Shown piece by piece: positions 32,729-41,205 of a DNA stretch of 64,000 nt (positions are counted from its first letter, which is position 1; each line of letters starts with the position of its first letter). The DNA comes from JAIQET01 sp035542575 (GTDB lineage: Bacteria > Acidobacteriota > Terriglobia > Terriglobales > Acidobacteriaceae). The translations under genes were made by a program, and so were the position numbers. Under the pieces are notes generated by a model, which was not told the origin of the DNA, made no database searches, and saw only the letters and a list, made by a program, of their open reading frames with translations. The DNA lies in contig DATKLE010000100.1 in the NCBI GenBank assembly GCA_035542575.1, forward strand, positions 67,715-131,714, read 5' to 3'.

Positions 32729-34498
32729 TTACACCTCGGCCAGTTCTTCCTCCAGCAGTTGCTTGTTGTACAGGTCGGTGTAGTACCCGTTTTGGGCGAT
32801 GAGTTCGTCGTGCGTGCCCAGTTCGACGATGCGGCCGCCGTGCAGCACCGCGATCTGGTCGGCGTTGCGCACGGTGGAGACGCGGTGGGAGATGAAAATC
32901 GTCGTCCGGTCGCGCATCACCTCGCGCAGATGGTTGAGGATCTTGTCCTCGGTGTGGGTATCCACGCTGGAGAGGGCATCATCGAGAATCAGAATCCGTG
33001 GGTTGCGCAGGATGGCGCGCGCGATCGCCGTGCGCTGCTTTTGCCCGCCGGAGAGCGTGATGCCGCGCTCTCCAACCATGGTCTGATACTGTTCCGGGAA
33101 GCCCTCAATGTCCGCCGCAATGCTGGCGGCTTCAGCGGCGGTCCGGATTTCGCCCTCGCCGGCGTCGGGCTTGCCAAAAGCAATGTTCTCGCGCACGGTT
33201 TCGCTGAAGAGGAAAGTCTCCTGGGGGACGAAGCCGATGTCACGACGCAGGGCTGCCAGGGGAAACTCGCGGATGGGTCTGCCGTCAATCAACACGGTTC
33301 CCGGCACGGCATCGTAGATGCGCGGTACCAGGTTGATCAGAGTGGTCTTCCCCGAACCCGTTGGCCCCACGATGGCCAGGCTGCTGCCCGCAGGGATGTG
33401 CAGGTCGACGTCGTGCAGGACCGGAGTGCCGTTGTAGGCGAAGTTCAGGCCGCGAAACTCAATCTCTCCTCGAATCTGCTCCCGCGCGGAGTGGGCGCCC
33501 CCGCCCGCGACTGCGGCCGCGATTTCGGGTGTGTCCACGATCTCCGGCTTCTCGGTCAGAATCTGATTGATCCGCCCCATGGACGCCGTACCGCGCTGGA
33601 ATATGTTGATCACCCACCCCAGAGCAATCACCGGCCAGGTCAGCTGCACCATGTAGGTGTTGAACGCCACGAAGTCACCGACCGTGATGCGTCCGCGGAG
33701 AACCTCCCTCCCGCCCAGCCAGAGCACCAGCACAATGGCAAAACCCAGCAGGGTCTCCAGAGTCGGCCACAGCATACCCATCAGGCGGACCAGCTTGAGG
33801 CTGCGGTTGATGTATTCCTGGTTCGAGGCTTCGAACCCGGCGATCTCCGCTTCTTCCTGCACGTAGGCGCGAATCACGCGGGCACCGGAGAAGTTCTCCT
33901 GGGCGCGGGCCGAGATGTCGGAAAACATCGCTTGGATCTTCTCGAAGCGCTCGTGAATTTGCCGTCCGAAGTACTGAATCACAATGCTCACAACCGGCAG
34001 CGGCAGGAAGGCGTAGAGGGTCAGCTTAGGGCTGATGGCCAGCATGAAGGCCAGGGCACCGGCAGTGAACACGATGGTGTTCGCCGAATACATGATCGCC
34101 GGCCCTAGCAGCATGCGGACGGCGTTCAGATCATTGGTGGCGCGGGCCATGATGTCGCCGGTTCGGGTGCGCTGGTAATACGAATAGGACAGTCCCTCCA
34201 GGTGGCGGAAAAGATCGTTGCGCAGGTCGAATTCGATCTTGCGCGAAATGCCGATGACAATCCAGCGGGTCAGGAACTGGAAGATGGCTTTCGTCCCGGC
34301 CACGGCCAGCAACAGCAGCGCGTAGGTCAAAAGCTTCTGGCGGGTCACACCGAGGTGGAGGTCATCCACCGCGCGCCGAATCACCTGCGGGAACAGGATC
34401 CAGATGCCGTTGTTCAGGAAGACACACAGCGTCCCCACCACGTAACCACGGCGGTATTTCTTGAGGTACGGAAAGAGTGGGCGCAGGCTCCGCAGCAT
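32729..34498 (-). CDS. ABC transporter, fused permease and ATPase (MsbA/LmrA type)
   Basis: 589 residues: a type IV exporter half-transporter. N-terminal six-helix domain (VVGTLCVFLNNGIWILFPQV ... GRITVGDFVAFNTYMVQLTW) then the nucleotide-binding domain: Walker A IVGPTGSGKTTLIN, Q-loop GFVPQETFLFSETV, signature ITLSGGQKQRTAIARAI, Walker B ILILDDALSSVD, H-loop FISHRVSTV. Works as a homodimer or heterodimer; only one such gene is here. Substrate unknown, possibly lipid or drug. It lies upstream of the methyltransferase/FAD pair on the same strand with 82 bp between, so a shared export-and-tailoring operon is possible. Confidence 0.92.
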   Translation of the reverse strand: MLRSLRPLFPYLKKYRRGYVVGTLCVFLNNGIWILFPQVIRRAVDDLHLGVTRQKLLTYALLLLAVAGTKAIFQFLTRWIVIGISRKIEFDLRNDLFRHLEGLSYSYYQRTRTGDIMARATNDLNAVRMLLGPAIMYSANTIVFTAGALAFMLAISPKLTLYAFLPLPVVSIVIQYFGRQIHERFEKIQAMFSDISARAQENFSGARVIRAYVQEEAEIAGFEASNQEYINRSLKLVRLMGMLWPTLETLLGFAIVLVLWLGGREVLRGRITVGDFVAFNTYMVQLTWPVIALGWVINIFQRGTASMGRINQILTEKPEIVDTPEIAAAVAGGGAHSAREQIRGEIEFRGLNFAYNGTPVLHDVDLHIPAGSSLAIVGPTGSGKTTLINLVPRIYDAVPGTVLIDGRPIREFPLAALRRDIGFVPQETFLFSETVRENIAFGKPDAGEGEIRTAAEAASIAADIEGFPEQYQTMVGERGITLSGGQKQRTAIARAILRNPRILILDDALSSVDTHTEDKILNHLREVMRDRTTIFISHRVSTVRNADQIAVLHGGRIVELGTHDELIAQNGYYTDLYNKQLLEEELAEV

Positions 34499-34587
34499 GG
34501 GCTAGTAGATGCGATTCTACCAGCGCCGGCTTCAGTTTTCGCCCCGGAGCCCACTGCCGGTTCAGGTTCGCTCATTCTTAGCCTTGG

Positions 34588-34698
34588 CTAATCATGGCGG
34601 AACACAACCAGGCAGATAAGCGCCAGCACCACTGTCCAGCCCGAAAGCAACAGCCAGCCAACATTCATCAGGTAAGAAAAGAGGGCTTCGGTATTCAT
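34588..34698 (-). CDS. Small single-pass membrane protein (36 aa), tentative
   Basis: The frame ATG 34698 to TAG 34588 encodes MNTEALFSYLMNVGWLLLSG followed by WTVVLALICLVVFRHD. One long hydrophobic helix (about 12-33) ends in a charged tail, the classic shape of bacterial small membrane proteins. No Shine-Dalgarno is obvious. The gene for the Spy-like protein lies 152 bp upstream on the same strand. The longer open frame through here overlaps spy in another frame and is not real. Confidence 0.4.
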   Translation of the reverse strand: MNTEALFSYLMNVGWLLLSGWTVVLALICLVVFRHD

Positions 34699-34850
34699 CG
34701 TCAATACCGCCGCATCTCGTCGCGGTTGGAAGCCGGACCGCGCACGACCCCGCCGCCTCCTGCAAGAAATGCCACAGAAAACAAGGGCCGGGGAGATGAA
34801 CGTGGCGCTCCCTGTTTCTGTGGCTGGAAACCCTGGCCGCAGCATGCCGG

Positions 34851-35330
34851 TTACTGGTTCTGCGGTTGCGACTCCTGCATGTGCTTCATGAACCTTTGTT
34901 CCCGCCGGTTCGTAAGCTCGACCAGCTTGGACTGCTGGTCCGGCGTAAGTACCTGGAACATCGCCGCTTCCATCTTCGCCTTCTGGACCTCCAGCTCGAT
35001 CATGGACTGGGCCTGTTGGGTGGCAATCGTGCGGGCCTTGGCCTCGTCGAAGTTGCCGCTCTGCACCAGTTGCCGCATGGCCTGGCGGTTTTGTCCCATT
35101 TGCTGGAACAAGGGCCGGATCGTGGATTTCTGGTTCTCCATGATCTGTTTGATCTGTGCCTGCTGTGCGTCGGTAAGGTTCAGGTAATCCGCGTAGAAGC
35201 CCAGCATGTGTTCGCCAAACATCCCGCGGCCGTGCATGTGCGCCGGTTTGACGGTCTGCGACAAGGCCAGCGCTGCCACTAGGGTGACCGCAAGCACGGC
35301 AACCACTACCGCGATTCGACTCGACTTCAT
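34851..35330 (-). CDS. Spy/CpxP-like periplasmic protein
   Basis: 159 residues; GGGAGGAATT ATG is an excellent start. Signal peptide MKSSRIAVVVAVLAVTLVAA, cleaved near ALALSQ. The mature protein is helical and carries the two LTxxQ motifs of the Spy/CpxP family: NLTDAQQAQIKQIMENQKS and VLTPDQQSKLVELTNRRE. In E. coli CpxP dampens CpxA and Spy is an ATP-independent chaperone; both are Cpx-induced. Here the gene is divergent from a CpxR/CpxA-like pair and a canonical CpxR box sits in the shared 185-bp region. The tail is Met/Gln/His-rich (MKHMQESQPQNQ), as is the mature N-terminus (HMHGRGMFGEHM), which could bind metal. Confidence 0.87.
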   Translation of the reverse strand: MKSSRIAVVVAVLAVTLVAALALSQTVKPAHMHGRGMFGEHMLGFYADYLNLTDAQQAQIKQIMENQKSTIRPLFQQMGQNRQAMRQLVQSGNFDEAKARTIATQQAQSMIELEVQKAKMEAAMFQVLTPDQQSKLVELTNRREQRFMKHMQESQPQNQ

Positions 35331-35427
35331 AATTCCTCCCGGGAGTTTCCCATTCCCCGTGTGAATTTGCTCTCATACATAAGAACACTTTCCGGGGAAG
35401 CAGGCGGTAAAGAGTCGGTCAAGCGGA

Positions 35428-35442
35428 GTAAAGTTTTGTAAA
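35428..35442. promoter_or_regulatory. CpxR-type box (GTAAA-N5-GTAAA) between spy-like and cpxRA-like genes
   Basis: GTAAAGTTTTGTAAA matches the E. coli CpxR consensus GTAAA-N5-GTAAA exactly. A further GTAAA lies 21 bp upstream in phase (35407), another at 35497, and an inverted one (TTTAC) at 35471. A TTGACA (35461-35466) could be the -35 for the regulator gene. The box lies 98 bp from the Spy-like start and 74 bp from the regulator start, so it could serve both. Confidence 0.65.
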
Positions 35443-35515
35443 GTGTGCCAGTTAGGGGGTTTGACAATTCTTTACGCCCTGCGCGAATGCGCTGTTGTAA
35501 AACATAGGCAGAACC

Positions 35516-36238
35516 GTGGATTGCATTCTGGTCATTGACGACGACGTGGAGCTCTGCAGCCTGGTGGGCGAATACCTGCAGGCTGAGGGCTTTCAGGTCG
35601 AATCCGCCCATGACGGCGAGCGTGGCTTGCAACGCGCGTTGGGCGGAAATTACGTCCTGGTCGTGCTGGACGTGATGTTGCCCGGCATCAATGGTTTCGA
35701 AGTTTTGCGCAGGATTCGCAACCGCTCGCGCATTCCCGTCCTGCTCCTCACCGCCCGCGGGGAAGATGTCGACCGCATTGTCGGCCTGGAGATCGGCGCG
35801 GACGACTACCTGCCCAAGCCTTTCAACCCGCGTGAACTGGTGGCGCGCATTCGCGCCATCTTGCGGCGGACGCGTTCGGCGGAAAAGTCCCTTGCGGCGC
35901 AACCCGGCGAGATTCTGCGCGTAGGCGACATCGAACTCGATCCCGCCACCCGCACCGTGCGCCAGGCCGGCAAGCCGGTCGAGTTCACCTCGGTCGAATT
36001 CAATCTGCTGCAAGTCCTGCTTAGCGAAGCCGGCCGCGTGGTCACCCGCGAGCGTCTGGCGGATGCGGTTTTGAGCCGCAAGTTCTCTCCCTTTGACCGC
36101 AGCATTGACATGCACGTCAGCAAAGTGCGGAAGAAGCTCGGGGACTCGGAAGGGGAGAGGGAACACATCAAGACGGTACGCGGAGTGGGCTACATTTTTG
36201 CGCGTCCTCGCGAGAAGGTGCGGAGCAGCGCGCCATGA
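35516..36238 (+). CDS. OmpR-family response regulator, CpxR-like
   Basis: 240 residues from GTG 35516. Receiver domain: acidic pair DDD (8-10), phosphoacceptor D52 (VVLDVMLPG), T/S in LLLTARG and Lys in YLPKPFNP. Winged-helix output domain from about 130: GDIELDPATRTVRQAGKPVE ... SIDMHVSKVRKKLGDSEGER and VRGVGYIFARP. Sequence character (MLPGINGFEVLRRIR, KFSPFDRSIDMHVSKVRKKL) is closest to CpxR. Coupled to the kinase gene by a 4-bp ATGA overlap and preceded by the CpxR-type box, suggesting autoregulation. Confidence 0.92.
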   Translation: MDCILVIDDDVELCSLVGEYLQAEGFQVESAHDGERGLQRALGGNYVLVVLDVMLPGINGFEVLRRIRNRSRIPVLLLTARGEDVDRIVGLEIGADDYLPKPFNPRELVARIRAILRRTRSAEKSLAAQPGEILRVGDIELDPATRTVRQAGKPVEFTSVEFNLLQVLLSEAGRVVTRERLADAVLSRKFSPFDRSIDMHVSKVRKKLGDSEGEREHIKTVRGVGYIFARPREKVRSSAP

Positions 36239-37644
36239 GAAGCCTGTTTGTCAAAATCTTCCTCTCCTACTGGATGGCGCAGGCGCTGTTCCTGGTGCTG
36301 GCCATCCTGGTGACCGTGGCCCTGCGTCCCACGCGGGAGATGGCAACGGTGGAGGCACTGGCGCCAGGCTTTCTGAACGACGCCGTGCAGGCCTACCGCA
36401 ACGGCGGAGCAGAGGGGGCACACCGCTACCTGCGCAGTCTGCACGACAGCCAGCATCTTCATTTTTTTGTGTTCGACGGCCAGGGCAACGACTTGAGCGG
36501 GCGCAAGCCGCCGGAGTGGATTGAGCAGGTACGGCGTGGAGAAAAGCGCACCGCCGATAGCTTCTGGGGGAGATTCGGCCCGCGCCAGTTTCTGCGCCAG
36601 TCCATGACTACGCCCGACGGACAAAGCTACACGCTGGTGATTGAGTTGCCTCCGGAAGGGCGGGCATTCTTCGGTCCGCGCGGGGTGCCGGGGCTGGGCA
36701 TACTGATCGCCGTCGTCTCCTCCGGCCTGGTGTGTTATTTCCTGGCGCGCTATTTGACAGCGCCAGTGGTGCGCTTGCGCGCGGCCACGCAGCGCCTGGC
36801 CGCGGGTGACCTCACTGCCCGGGCGGGTGGATCTCCGGCAGGTGGCCACGATGAAATTGCCGAGCTGGTGCGCGACTTCGACGCCATGGCCGAGCGCCTG
36901 GAAAACCTGGTGAACGCGCAGGGCCGTCTGCTGAAGGACATATCCCACGAGCTGCGCTCTCCTCTCGCGCGCCTGAACGTGGCCCTTGGCTTGGTGCGCC
37001 AACGCAGTGGGCCCGAGGCCCAGAGTACCCTGGACCGCATTGAGCTGGAAGCCGAGCGCCTGAACGAACTTATCGGCAGATTGCTCACCATCGCCCGGCT
37101 CGAGGGTGGCGCCGACGCTCTCGATGCCATCCCCGTGGACCTGGGAGAACTGGTGGCAGAAGTGGCGGCCGATGCCGACTTCGAGGCGCAGAATCGCCGT
37201 TGCCACGTGGAGTGTGTCATTGCCGATGATTGCGTCGTCCGCGGAGACCCCAGCCTGCTGCGCAGCGCTATCGAAAACGTGGTGCGCAATGCGACGCGCT
37301 ACACCCAGGAGGGCACCAACGTGCATGTTCACGTGGAGTGCGGCCCCTCCCCGAGGGGCGCGGAGGCCATTATTCGGGTGACGGATTCCGGCCCGGGCGT
37401 GCCGGAAGAGGCGTTGGATAAGCTTTTCCGTCCCTTCTACCGTATTGATGACGCCCGCGGCCGCCAGACCGGCGGGGTGGGTCTGGGCCTGGCCATTACG
37501 GAACGAGCGGTGCGCCTGCACGGGGGCACGGTTCGAGCTGCCAACCGTCCCGAGGGCGGATTGATGGTGGAGATCCGCTTGCCCGCTGAACCCGCCCCAA
37601 CCCGCGAAACCGTCCCCCTCAGCGGCATTGGACAACGGTCGTAG
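36235..37644 (+). CDS. Sensor histidine kinase, CpxA-like
   Basis: 469 residues. TM1 about 8-29 (IFLSYWMAQALFLVLAILVT), a periplasmic sensor domain of about 120 residues, TM2 about 152-171 (GLGILIAVVSSGLVCYFLAR), HAMP (YLTAPVVRLRAATQRLAAGD), dimerisation/phosphoacceptor KDISHELRSPLARL (H238), and HATPase with N box AIENVVRNATRY, DSGPGVPEE, FRPFYRID and GGVGLGLAITERA. It should phosphorylate the adjacent CpxR-like regulator in response to envelope stress. The YFLARYLTAPV / HELRSPLARLNVALGL wording matches CpxA closely. A family C repeat follows the stop. Confidence 0.92.
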   Translation: MRSLFVKIFLSYWMAQALFLVLAILVTVALRPTREMATVEALAPGFLNDAVQAYRNGGAEGAHRYLRSLHDSQHLHFFVFDGQGNDLSGRKPPEWIEQVRRGEKRTADSFWGRFGPRQFLRQSMTTPDGQSYTLVIELPPEGRAFFGPRGVPGLGILIAVVSSGLVCYFLARYLTAPVVRLRAATQRLAAGDLTARAGGSPAGGHDEIAELVRDFDAMAERLENLVNAQGRLLKDISHELRSPLARLNVALGLVRQRSGPEAQSTLDRIELEAERLNELIGRLLTIARLEGGADALDAIPVDLGELVAEVAADADFEAQNRRCHVECVIADDCVVRGDPSLLRSAIENVVRNATRYTQEGTNVHVHVECGPSPRGAEAIIRVTDSGPGVPEEALDKLFRPFYRIDDARGRQTGGVGLGLAITERAVRLHGGTVRAANRPEGGLMVEIRLPAEPAPTRETVPLSGIGQRS

Positions 37645-37652
37645 GGCCCGGC

Positions 37653-37712
37653 TGTAGCGCTGGCGTCCCGCCGGCCACGTCGTGCCAGCGCGGCGTGGGC
37701 TGTAACTCTGTA
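37653..37712. repeat. Intergenic hairpin repeat, family C
   Basis: TGTAGCGCTGGCGTCCCGCC at 37653, paired with GTGCCAGCGCGG downstream. In reverse complement the core GGCGGGACGCCAGCGCTACA nearly equals that at 51242-51259. It lies between the convergent cpxA-like and oxidoreductase genes and may also end transcription. Confidence 0.6.
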
Positions 37713-37738
37713 CTGGAGCGGTGCCCAAGGTCTGTTGT

Positions 37739-38713
37739 TCAAACAGTTATTACTACTTTTCCTCGAGCGTGTTCCTCTGCCAGATAACGGATGGCCTCTG
37801 GCGTCTCACTCAGGCGGTAACGCTTGTCTATGACCGGCGTTATCTTTCCGGACTCCATGAGCCCGCGCATGATGGTGAGGTCTTCTTTGCTGCTTCTGGC
37901 CATGAACGGGACCAGCTTCTGGCTCACGAACCAGGACAACACCACCGTTTTGAGCAGACGCGGCAGTGGACCGATCCACTTGCCACTCATTGCGCCGAGC
38001 ACCCCGGCGCCGAGGTATATTCCCTTGGGACTTAGAATGTGCCGGCATGCGGACAACGAATGGTTCCCCACCAGGTCGAAGATGACGTCGTAACGTTGCC
38101 CACTCTGGGTGAAATCCTCTCGGGTGTAATCAATGACCCGGTCTGCGCCCAGGGACCGGACCATCTCCACATTCCTGGTACTGCATACTCCGGTCACGTC
38201 TGCGCCCAACCACTTGGCAATCTGCACCGCGAATGTGCCCACGCCTCCCCCTGCGCCGTTGATCAGGATTTTCTGCCCGGGCCGAATCTTTCCCTTGTCG
38301 CGAAGGCCCTGCAACGCGGTGTACGCCGCTACCGGCACAGAAGCCGCTTGCTCAAACGTTACATTGCCCGGCTTCATGACCAGTTTTGACGAGGGAGTAC
38401 AAGCGTACTCGGCGAACGCCCCGCGGCATGAACCGAACACCTCGTCCCCGGGTTTGAATTGGGTGACGTTTCTGCCCACCGCCTCCACCAGGCCGGCCAC
38501 ATCCACGCCTGGTCGTGTCACCCTTGGTTTGCGCAGCCCGAACATCAAGCGGCCAAGGTACGGCGTGCCTCTCATGAGGTGCCAGTCCAGCGGATTGACG
38601 GAGGCCGCGCGGACTTTGATCAGAACTTCATCGTCCCCAGGAGTCGGCTTCTCAACCTCTTCATACTGGAGAACATCGGGAGAACCGAAGGTGTGGCAGA
38701 CGATGGCTTTCAT
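37739..38713 (-). CDS. NAD(P)-dependent oxidoreductase, zinc-independent MDR (quinone oxidoreductase-like)
   Basis: 324 residues of the medium-chain dehydrogenase/reductase superfamily. Start MKAIVCHTFGSPDVLQYEEV; substrate-domain segments ASVNPLDWHLMRG and PGVDVAGLVEAVGRNVTQFK; coenzyme motif INGAGGGVGTFAVQIAKWLG; then VCSTRNVEMVRSLGADRVID. The zinc-binding Cys/His residues of alcohol dehydrogenases are absent, which fits the quinone-oxidoreductase/enoyl-reductase group. It is the last gene of the leftward GntR-ABC-DUF4386 run (40 bp after the DUF4386 stop), so it may be co-regulated, but its chemistry does not explain the rest of the operon. Confidence 0.87.
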   Translation of the reverse strand: MKAIVCHTFGSPDVLQYEEVEKPTPGDDEVLIKVRAASVNPLDWHLMRGTPYLGRLMFGLRKPRVTRPGVDVAGLVEAVGRNVTQFKPGDEVFGSCRGAFAEYACTPSSKLVMKPGNVTFEQAASVPVAAYTALQGLRDKGKIRPGQKILINGAGGGVGTFAVQIAKWLGADVTGVCSTRNVEMVRSLGADRVIDYTREDFTQSGQRYDVIFDLVGNHSLSACRHILSPKGIYLGAGVLGAMSGKWIGPLPRLLKTVVLSWFVSQKLVPFMARSSKEDLTIMRGLMESGKITPVIDKRYRLSETPEAIRYLAEEHARGKVVITV

Positions 38714-38753
38714 GGCTACCTCTCAATTTCCCACGCTTTCGAGCCTGTTTGGA

Positions 38754-39449
38754 TCACGTCGTGGCAGCTTCCAATGGCGGACGGGCTCCTTTGAATATGA
38801 GCCACAGCATGAAAGCCAGCTCCCCGAGTTGGGCGGGGAAAGCGTAGTTTGAGACCGTATTCTCGTAGGCCGGGAAGAACAAGCCAGTAAAGCTGAGGAC
38901 CAGATAGGCGAAGCCGTTGATGACGAGCCACACGCCCAGGAAGCGGGGAAGGAAGCGCGACCTGTAGGTAAGGATGGCCAGGGGAAAGAGCCACAAGCCC
39001 CAGAGGATCTCGGCGGCAACGATCTCGTGATGATGCATACGGAGGAACAGCATGGCGAGGGCGTCGCGCTGCGGCTTGTCAAAAACGGAAAGGAAGTCGG
39101 CGCCGCGCACGAGCGTCAGAGCGGCTGCATCGTTCACCACGTTGAAGAAGTCAATGGCCGCGGGCAGCACGCCTCCGAGGATGATCACCAGCACCGCCAG
39201 ATACTGGTCCACGCCTTTGAACAGGCGGTAAAACGCCAGCACGAGGAAGATCAGGACGATCGCGCAGAAGAGGTCACTGGCGATGCCCAAACGGAACAGC
39301 GTTTGGTGAGCAGCGATGTTCGTGGCTGTTGTCGTTGCGTCGCCCAGCACGAACAATTTGGTGGGAATGTAGATGAGGCGAAGGGGAGCGGCTAACAGGA
39401 GCAGGTAGAGAATCCCTGCGACTCTGCCGGGATTGCGGGTTGAGTTCAT
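38754..39449 (-). CDS. DUF4386 family membrane protein (copy 1)
   Basis: 231 residues with about six hydrophobic helices (VAGILYLLLLAAPLRLIYIP; ASDLFCAIVLIFLVLAFYRL; LAVLVIILGGVLPAAIDFFN; FLGVWLVINGFAYLVLSFTG and others). The opening R-x-AGxLYLL, the TATNIAAHQTLFRLGIASDL segment and FLPRFLGVWLVINGFAYL are DUF4386 hallmarks. Function unknown. A second, clearly paralogous DUF4386 gene lies immediately upstream (45 bp), within the ABC-2 transporter operon. Confidence 0.85.
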   Translation of the reverse strand: MNSTRNPGRVAGILYLLLLAAPLRLIYIPTKLFVLGDATTTATNIAAHQTLFRLGIASDLFCAIVLIFLVLAFYRLFKGVDQYLAVLVIILGGVLPAAIDFFNVVNDAAALTLVRGADFLSVFDKPQRDALAMLFLRMHHHEIVAAEILWGLWLFPLAILTYRSRFLPRFLGVWLVINGFAYLVLSFTGLFFPAYENTVSNYAFPAQLGELAFMLWLIFKGARPPLEAATT

Positions 39450-39494
39450 GTGACCTCGCTGTGCTTCAAATCACTCAATCACCAGATTCCTCGA

Positions 39495-40235
39495 CTACAG
39501 GTTCATCGTTTCCGCCAGGCGGGCCTGTTCCTTCCAGCGTTGCTCGTTCACCCCGAAAACGAGGAGCCACACGATAAGCGCGACTGCCCCGAGGAGGCCG
39601 AAGGCTGCAATGTAGGGGAAGAGGCGGTATCCCAGCGGCACGTAGAGGAAGCTCAGCCAACCCAAACCTGCAATTGCTGACACCACGCCCAGAATCTTAG
39701 GCAGGAAGGTGGATCTGATAATCAGGCAGCCCGTCAGGAGGGCGTAGAATCCGAAAAATACCAGGGCGATCGCGGCGCCGCGGTCATTCACCTTAAGGAA
39801 GAGGAGCGCCAGCGCCTGCAACTGTTCCGCGCTGAAAACCCTCAAGTAGGATGCGCCTCCCAGGACGATCAAGGGAGCGATGAAGAAGACGCGGCTGAAA
39901 GTCTTGATGACGCAGCCTGCGAGTCCCAGAAACGCAGCCAGCAACGAGAGGGTCCTGCCCGCCGGCTTAAGCAGGTCGTAAAACAGGGCGGTCATGGCGA
40001 TCTGGCAGGCCATTTCGATGAGGTAGACTGCGAACCCCAACTGGTACAAGGAACTATGCGCCAGTATGTTGGTCGCCGTAGCCGCGGCGTCGCCGCTAGC
40101 TACCAGCCTCTCGCTCACGAAACCCTGGGCGAATATTCCCGTCAGGATGGTGATGAGGTAAAACAGACCTGTAATCCTGGCCTTGAGACGCGGCGAAGTT
40201 TCTGTGATCGGTTTCGTCATCCCATCATTGCCCAT
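39495..40235 (-). CDS. DUF4386 family membrane protein (copy 2)
   Basis: 246 residues (ATG 40235 or the Met five codons on, 40220). The same pattern as the neighbour: ARITGLFYLITILTGIFAQG, ATATNILAHSSLYQLGFAVY, LIEMACQIAMTALFYDLLKP, FLPKILGVVSAIAGLGWLSF. Six or so transmembrane helices. The tandem arrangement suggests local duplication followed by divergence, and the two could form a heteromer. The permease gene ends 49 bp upstream. Confidence 0.85.
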   Translation of the reverse strand: MGNDGMTKPITETSPRLKARITGLFYLITILTGIFAQGFVSERLVASGDAAATATNILAHSSLYQLGFAVYLIEMACQIAMTALFYDLLKPAGRTLSLLAAFLGLAGCVIKTFSRVFFIAPLIVLGGASYLRVFSAEQLQALALLFLKVNDRGAAIALVFFGFYALLTGCLIIRSTFLPKILGVVSAIAGLGWLSFLYVPLGYRLFPYIAAFGLLGAVALIVWLLVFGVNEQRWKEQARLAETMNL

Positions 40236-40284
40236 ATATTGCGTTCTCCCTACGCGAGGAATCGCAAATCAAGATTGATGCGCA

Positions 40285-41205
40285 TCAGATCGGCCCCTGA
40301 TAACGGCGCAGTCGGACCGCTCCAGCGAGAAATACCGCGGCCAGTGCCAGGCCGATCCACAGACCCGGCCGGTCAAAAAAATGTTCGGGAATAAGTGTTG
40401 CCATGAAATCCTTTGGGGCGCCGTTCGGCCCCATGGCATCTCCCGATCCCATCAGGCGCTCCTGCAGCAGCGCGAGGAAATACGAAGTGTTGAACGCAAT
40501 TTTCTCCACTCCGCAGATCACGAAGGGCGGCAGGACAGCCCATAGAAATGGCGCGCGTGGCGCCCATGCGGAAACCAGCAGCAGCCAGCCATAAAATGGC
40601 GCGTACCAGAGACCGTGCACCGTCAAAAGGTGATAGAGCAGCACAAGGGACACGGGGAAAAACGACACCTCAGTCCATAGCGCCGCAATGTTCACGCCGC
40701 TGCCCAGCAGGATTACGCTGCTCAGCAGGAGCATGATGAATTGCGTTGCCAGGCTGATGACGAAACTTAGAAGCGGCAGAATCACGATGGGAATGGTCAG
40801 CTTCGAGAGCACGGTGGTGAGGTCGGAGACGGGCAGCGACTTCCAGAACAGGATGCTGCGATCGCGGCGCTCTCCATACAGGGCGTCGAGCGAGTAGAAA
40901 ATGCCCACGATGAGAGCTGTCCCCATGATCAGTGCCGCCGACAATTCGTATCTTGTGGCGAGTAAATTGTGCGGTTGCGCCGGGTCGAGCAGGGATGCGC
41001 CGATGCGGTGCCGCACCGTAACCATGTTGATGGCGAAGCCGAAGAGAAAAACGGCGGCGGCGGCCATGGGGGCGATGTAGATCGAACGGTTTTCCCACAA
41101 TTCGCGTCGCACCGACCAGTACATCGCGTGAGCTGCCGGCACAGCCGCCGGCGTTCCTTGCGACTGGATCGAAGGCCCGGTCATGGCGTTCGATTGAGTA
41201 TTCAT
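40285..41205 (-). CDS. ABC-2 type transporter permease
   Basis: 306 residues. An N-terminal cytoplasmic segment MYWSVRRELWENRSIYIAPM leads to TM1, and about six helices follow (AAALIMGTALIVGIFYSLDA-like; PIVILPLLSFVISLATQFIM; LVLLYHLLTVHGLWYAPFYG; WIGLALAAVFLAGAVRL). ALYGERRDRSILFWKSLPVS is the typical ABC-2/YtrC-type cytoplasmic loop. Its ATG overlaps the ATPase stop (ATGA), so the two form one transporter. Direction (import or export) and substrate are unknown; YtrA-regulated ABC-2 systems are often linked to cell-wall-active compounds. Confidence 0.88.
   Translation of the reverse strand: MNTQSNAMTGPSIQSQGTPAAVPAAHAMYWSVRRELWENRSIYIAPMAAAAVFLFGFAINMVTVRHRIGASLLDPAQPHNLLATRYELSAALIMGTALIVGIFYSLDALYGERRDRSILFWKSLPVSDLTTVLSKLTIPIVILPLLSFVISLATQFIMLLLSSVILLGSGVNIAALWTEVSFFPVSLVLLYHLLTVHGLWYAPFYGWLLLVSAWAPRAPFLWAVLPPFVICGVEKIAFNTSYFLALLQERLMGSGDAMGPNGAPKDFMATLIPEHFFDRPGLWIGLALAAVFLAGAVRLRRYQGPI

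Noticed and set aside
32759..34108. Long + strand frame (449 codons) across the ABC exporter
   Set aside because: Antisense shadow of a high-GC gene; basic, His/Gln-rich composition with no family pattern.
34588..35388. 266-codon minus frame overlapping the Spy-like gene
   Set aside because: It runs through spy in another frame; only the final 36 codons look protein-like and are listed separately.
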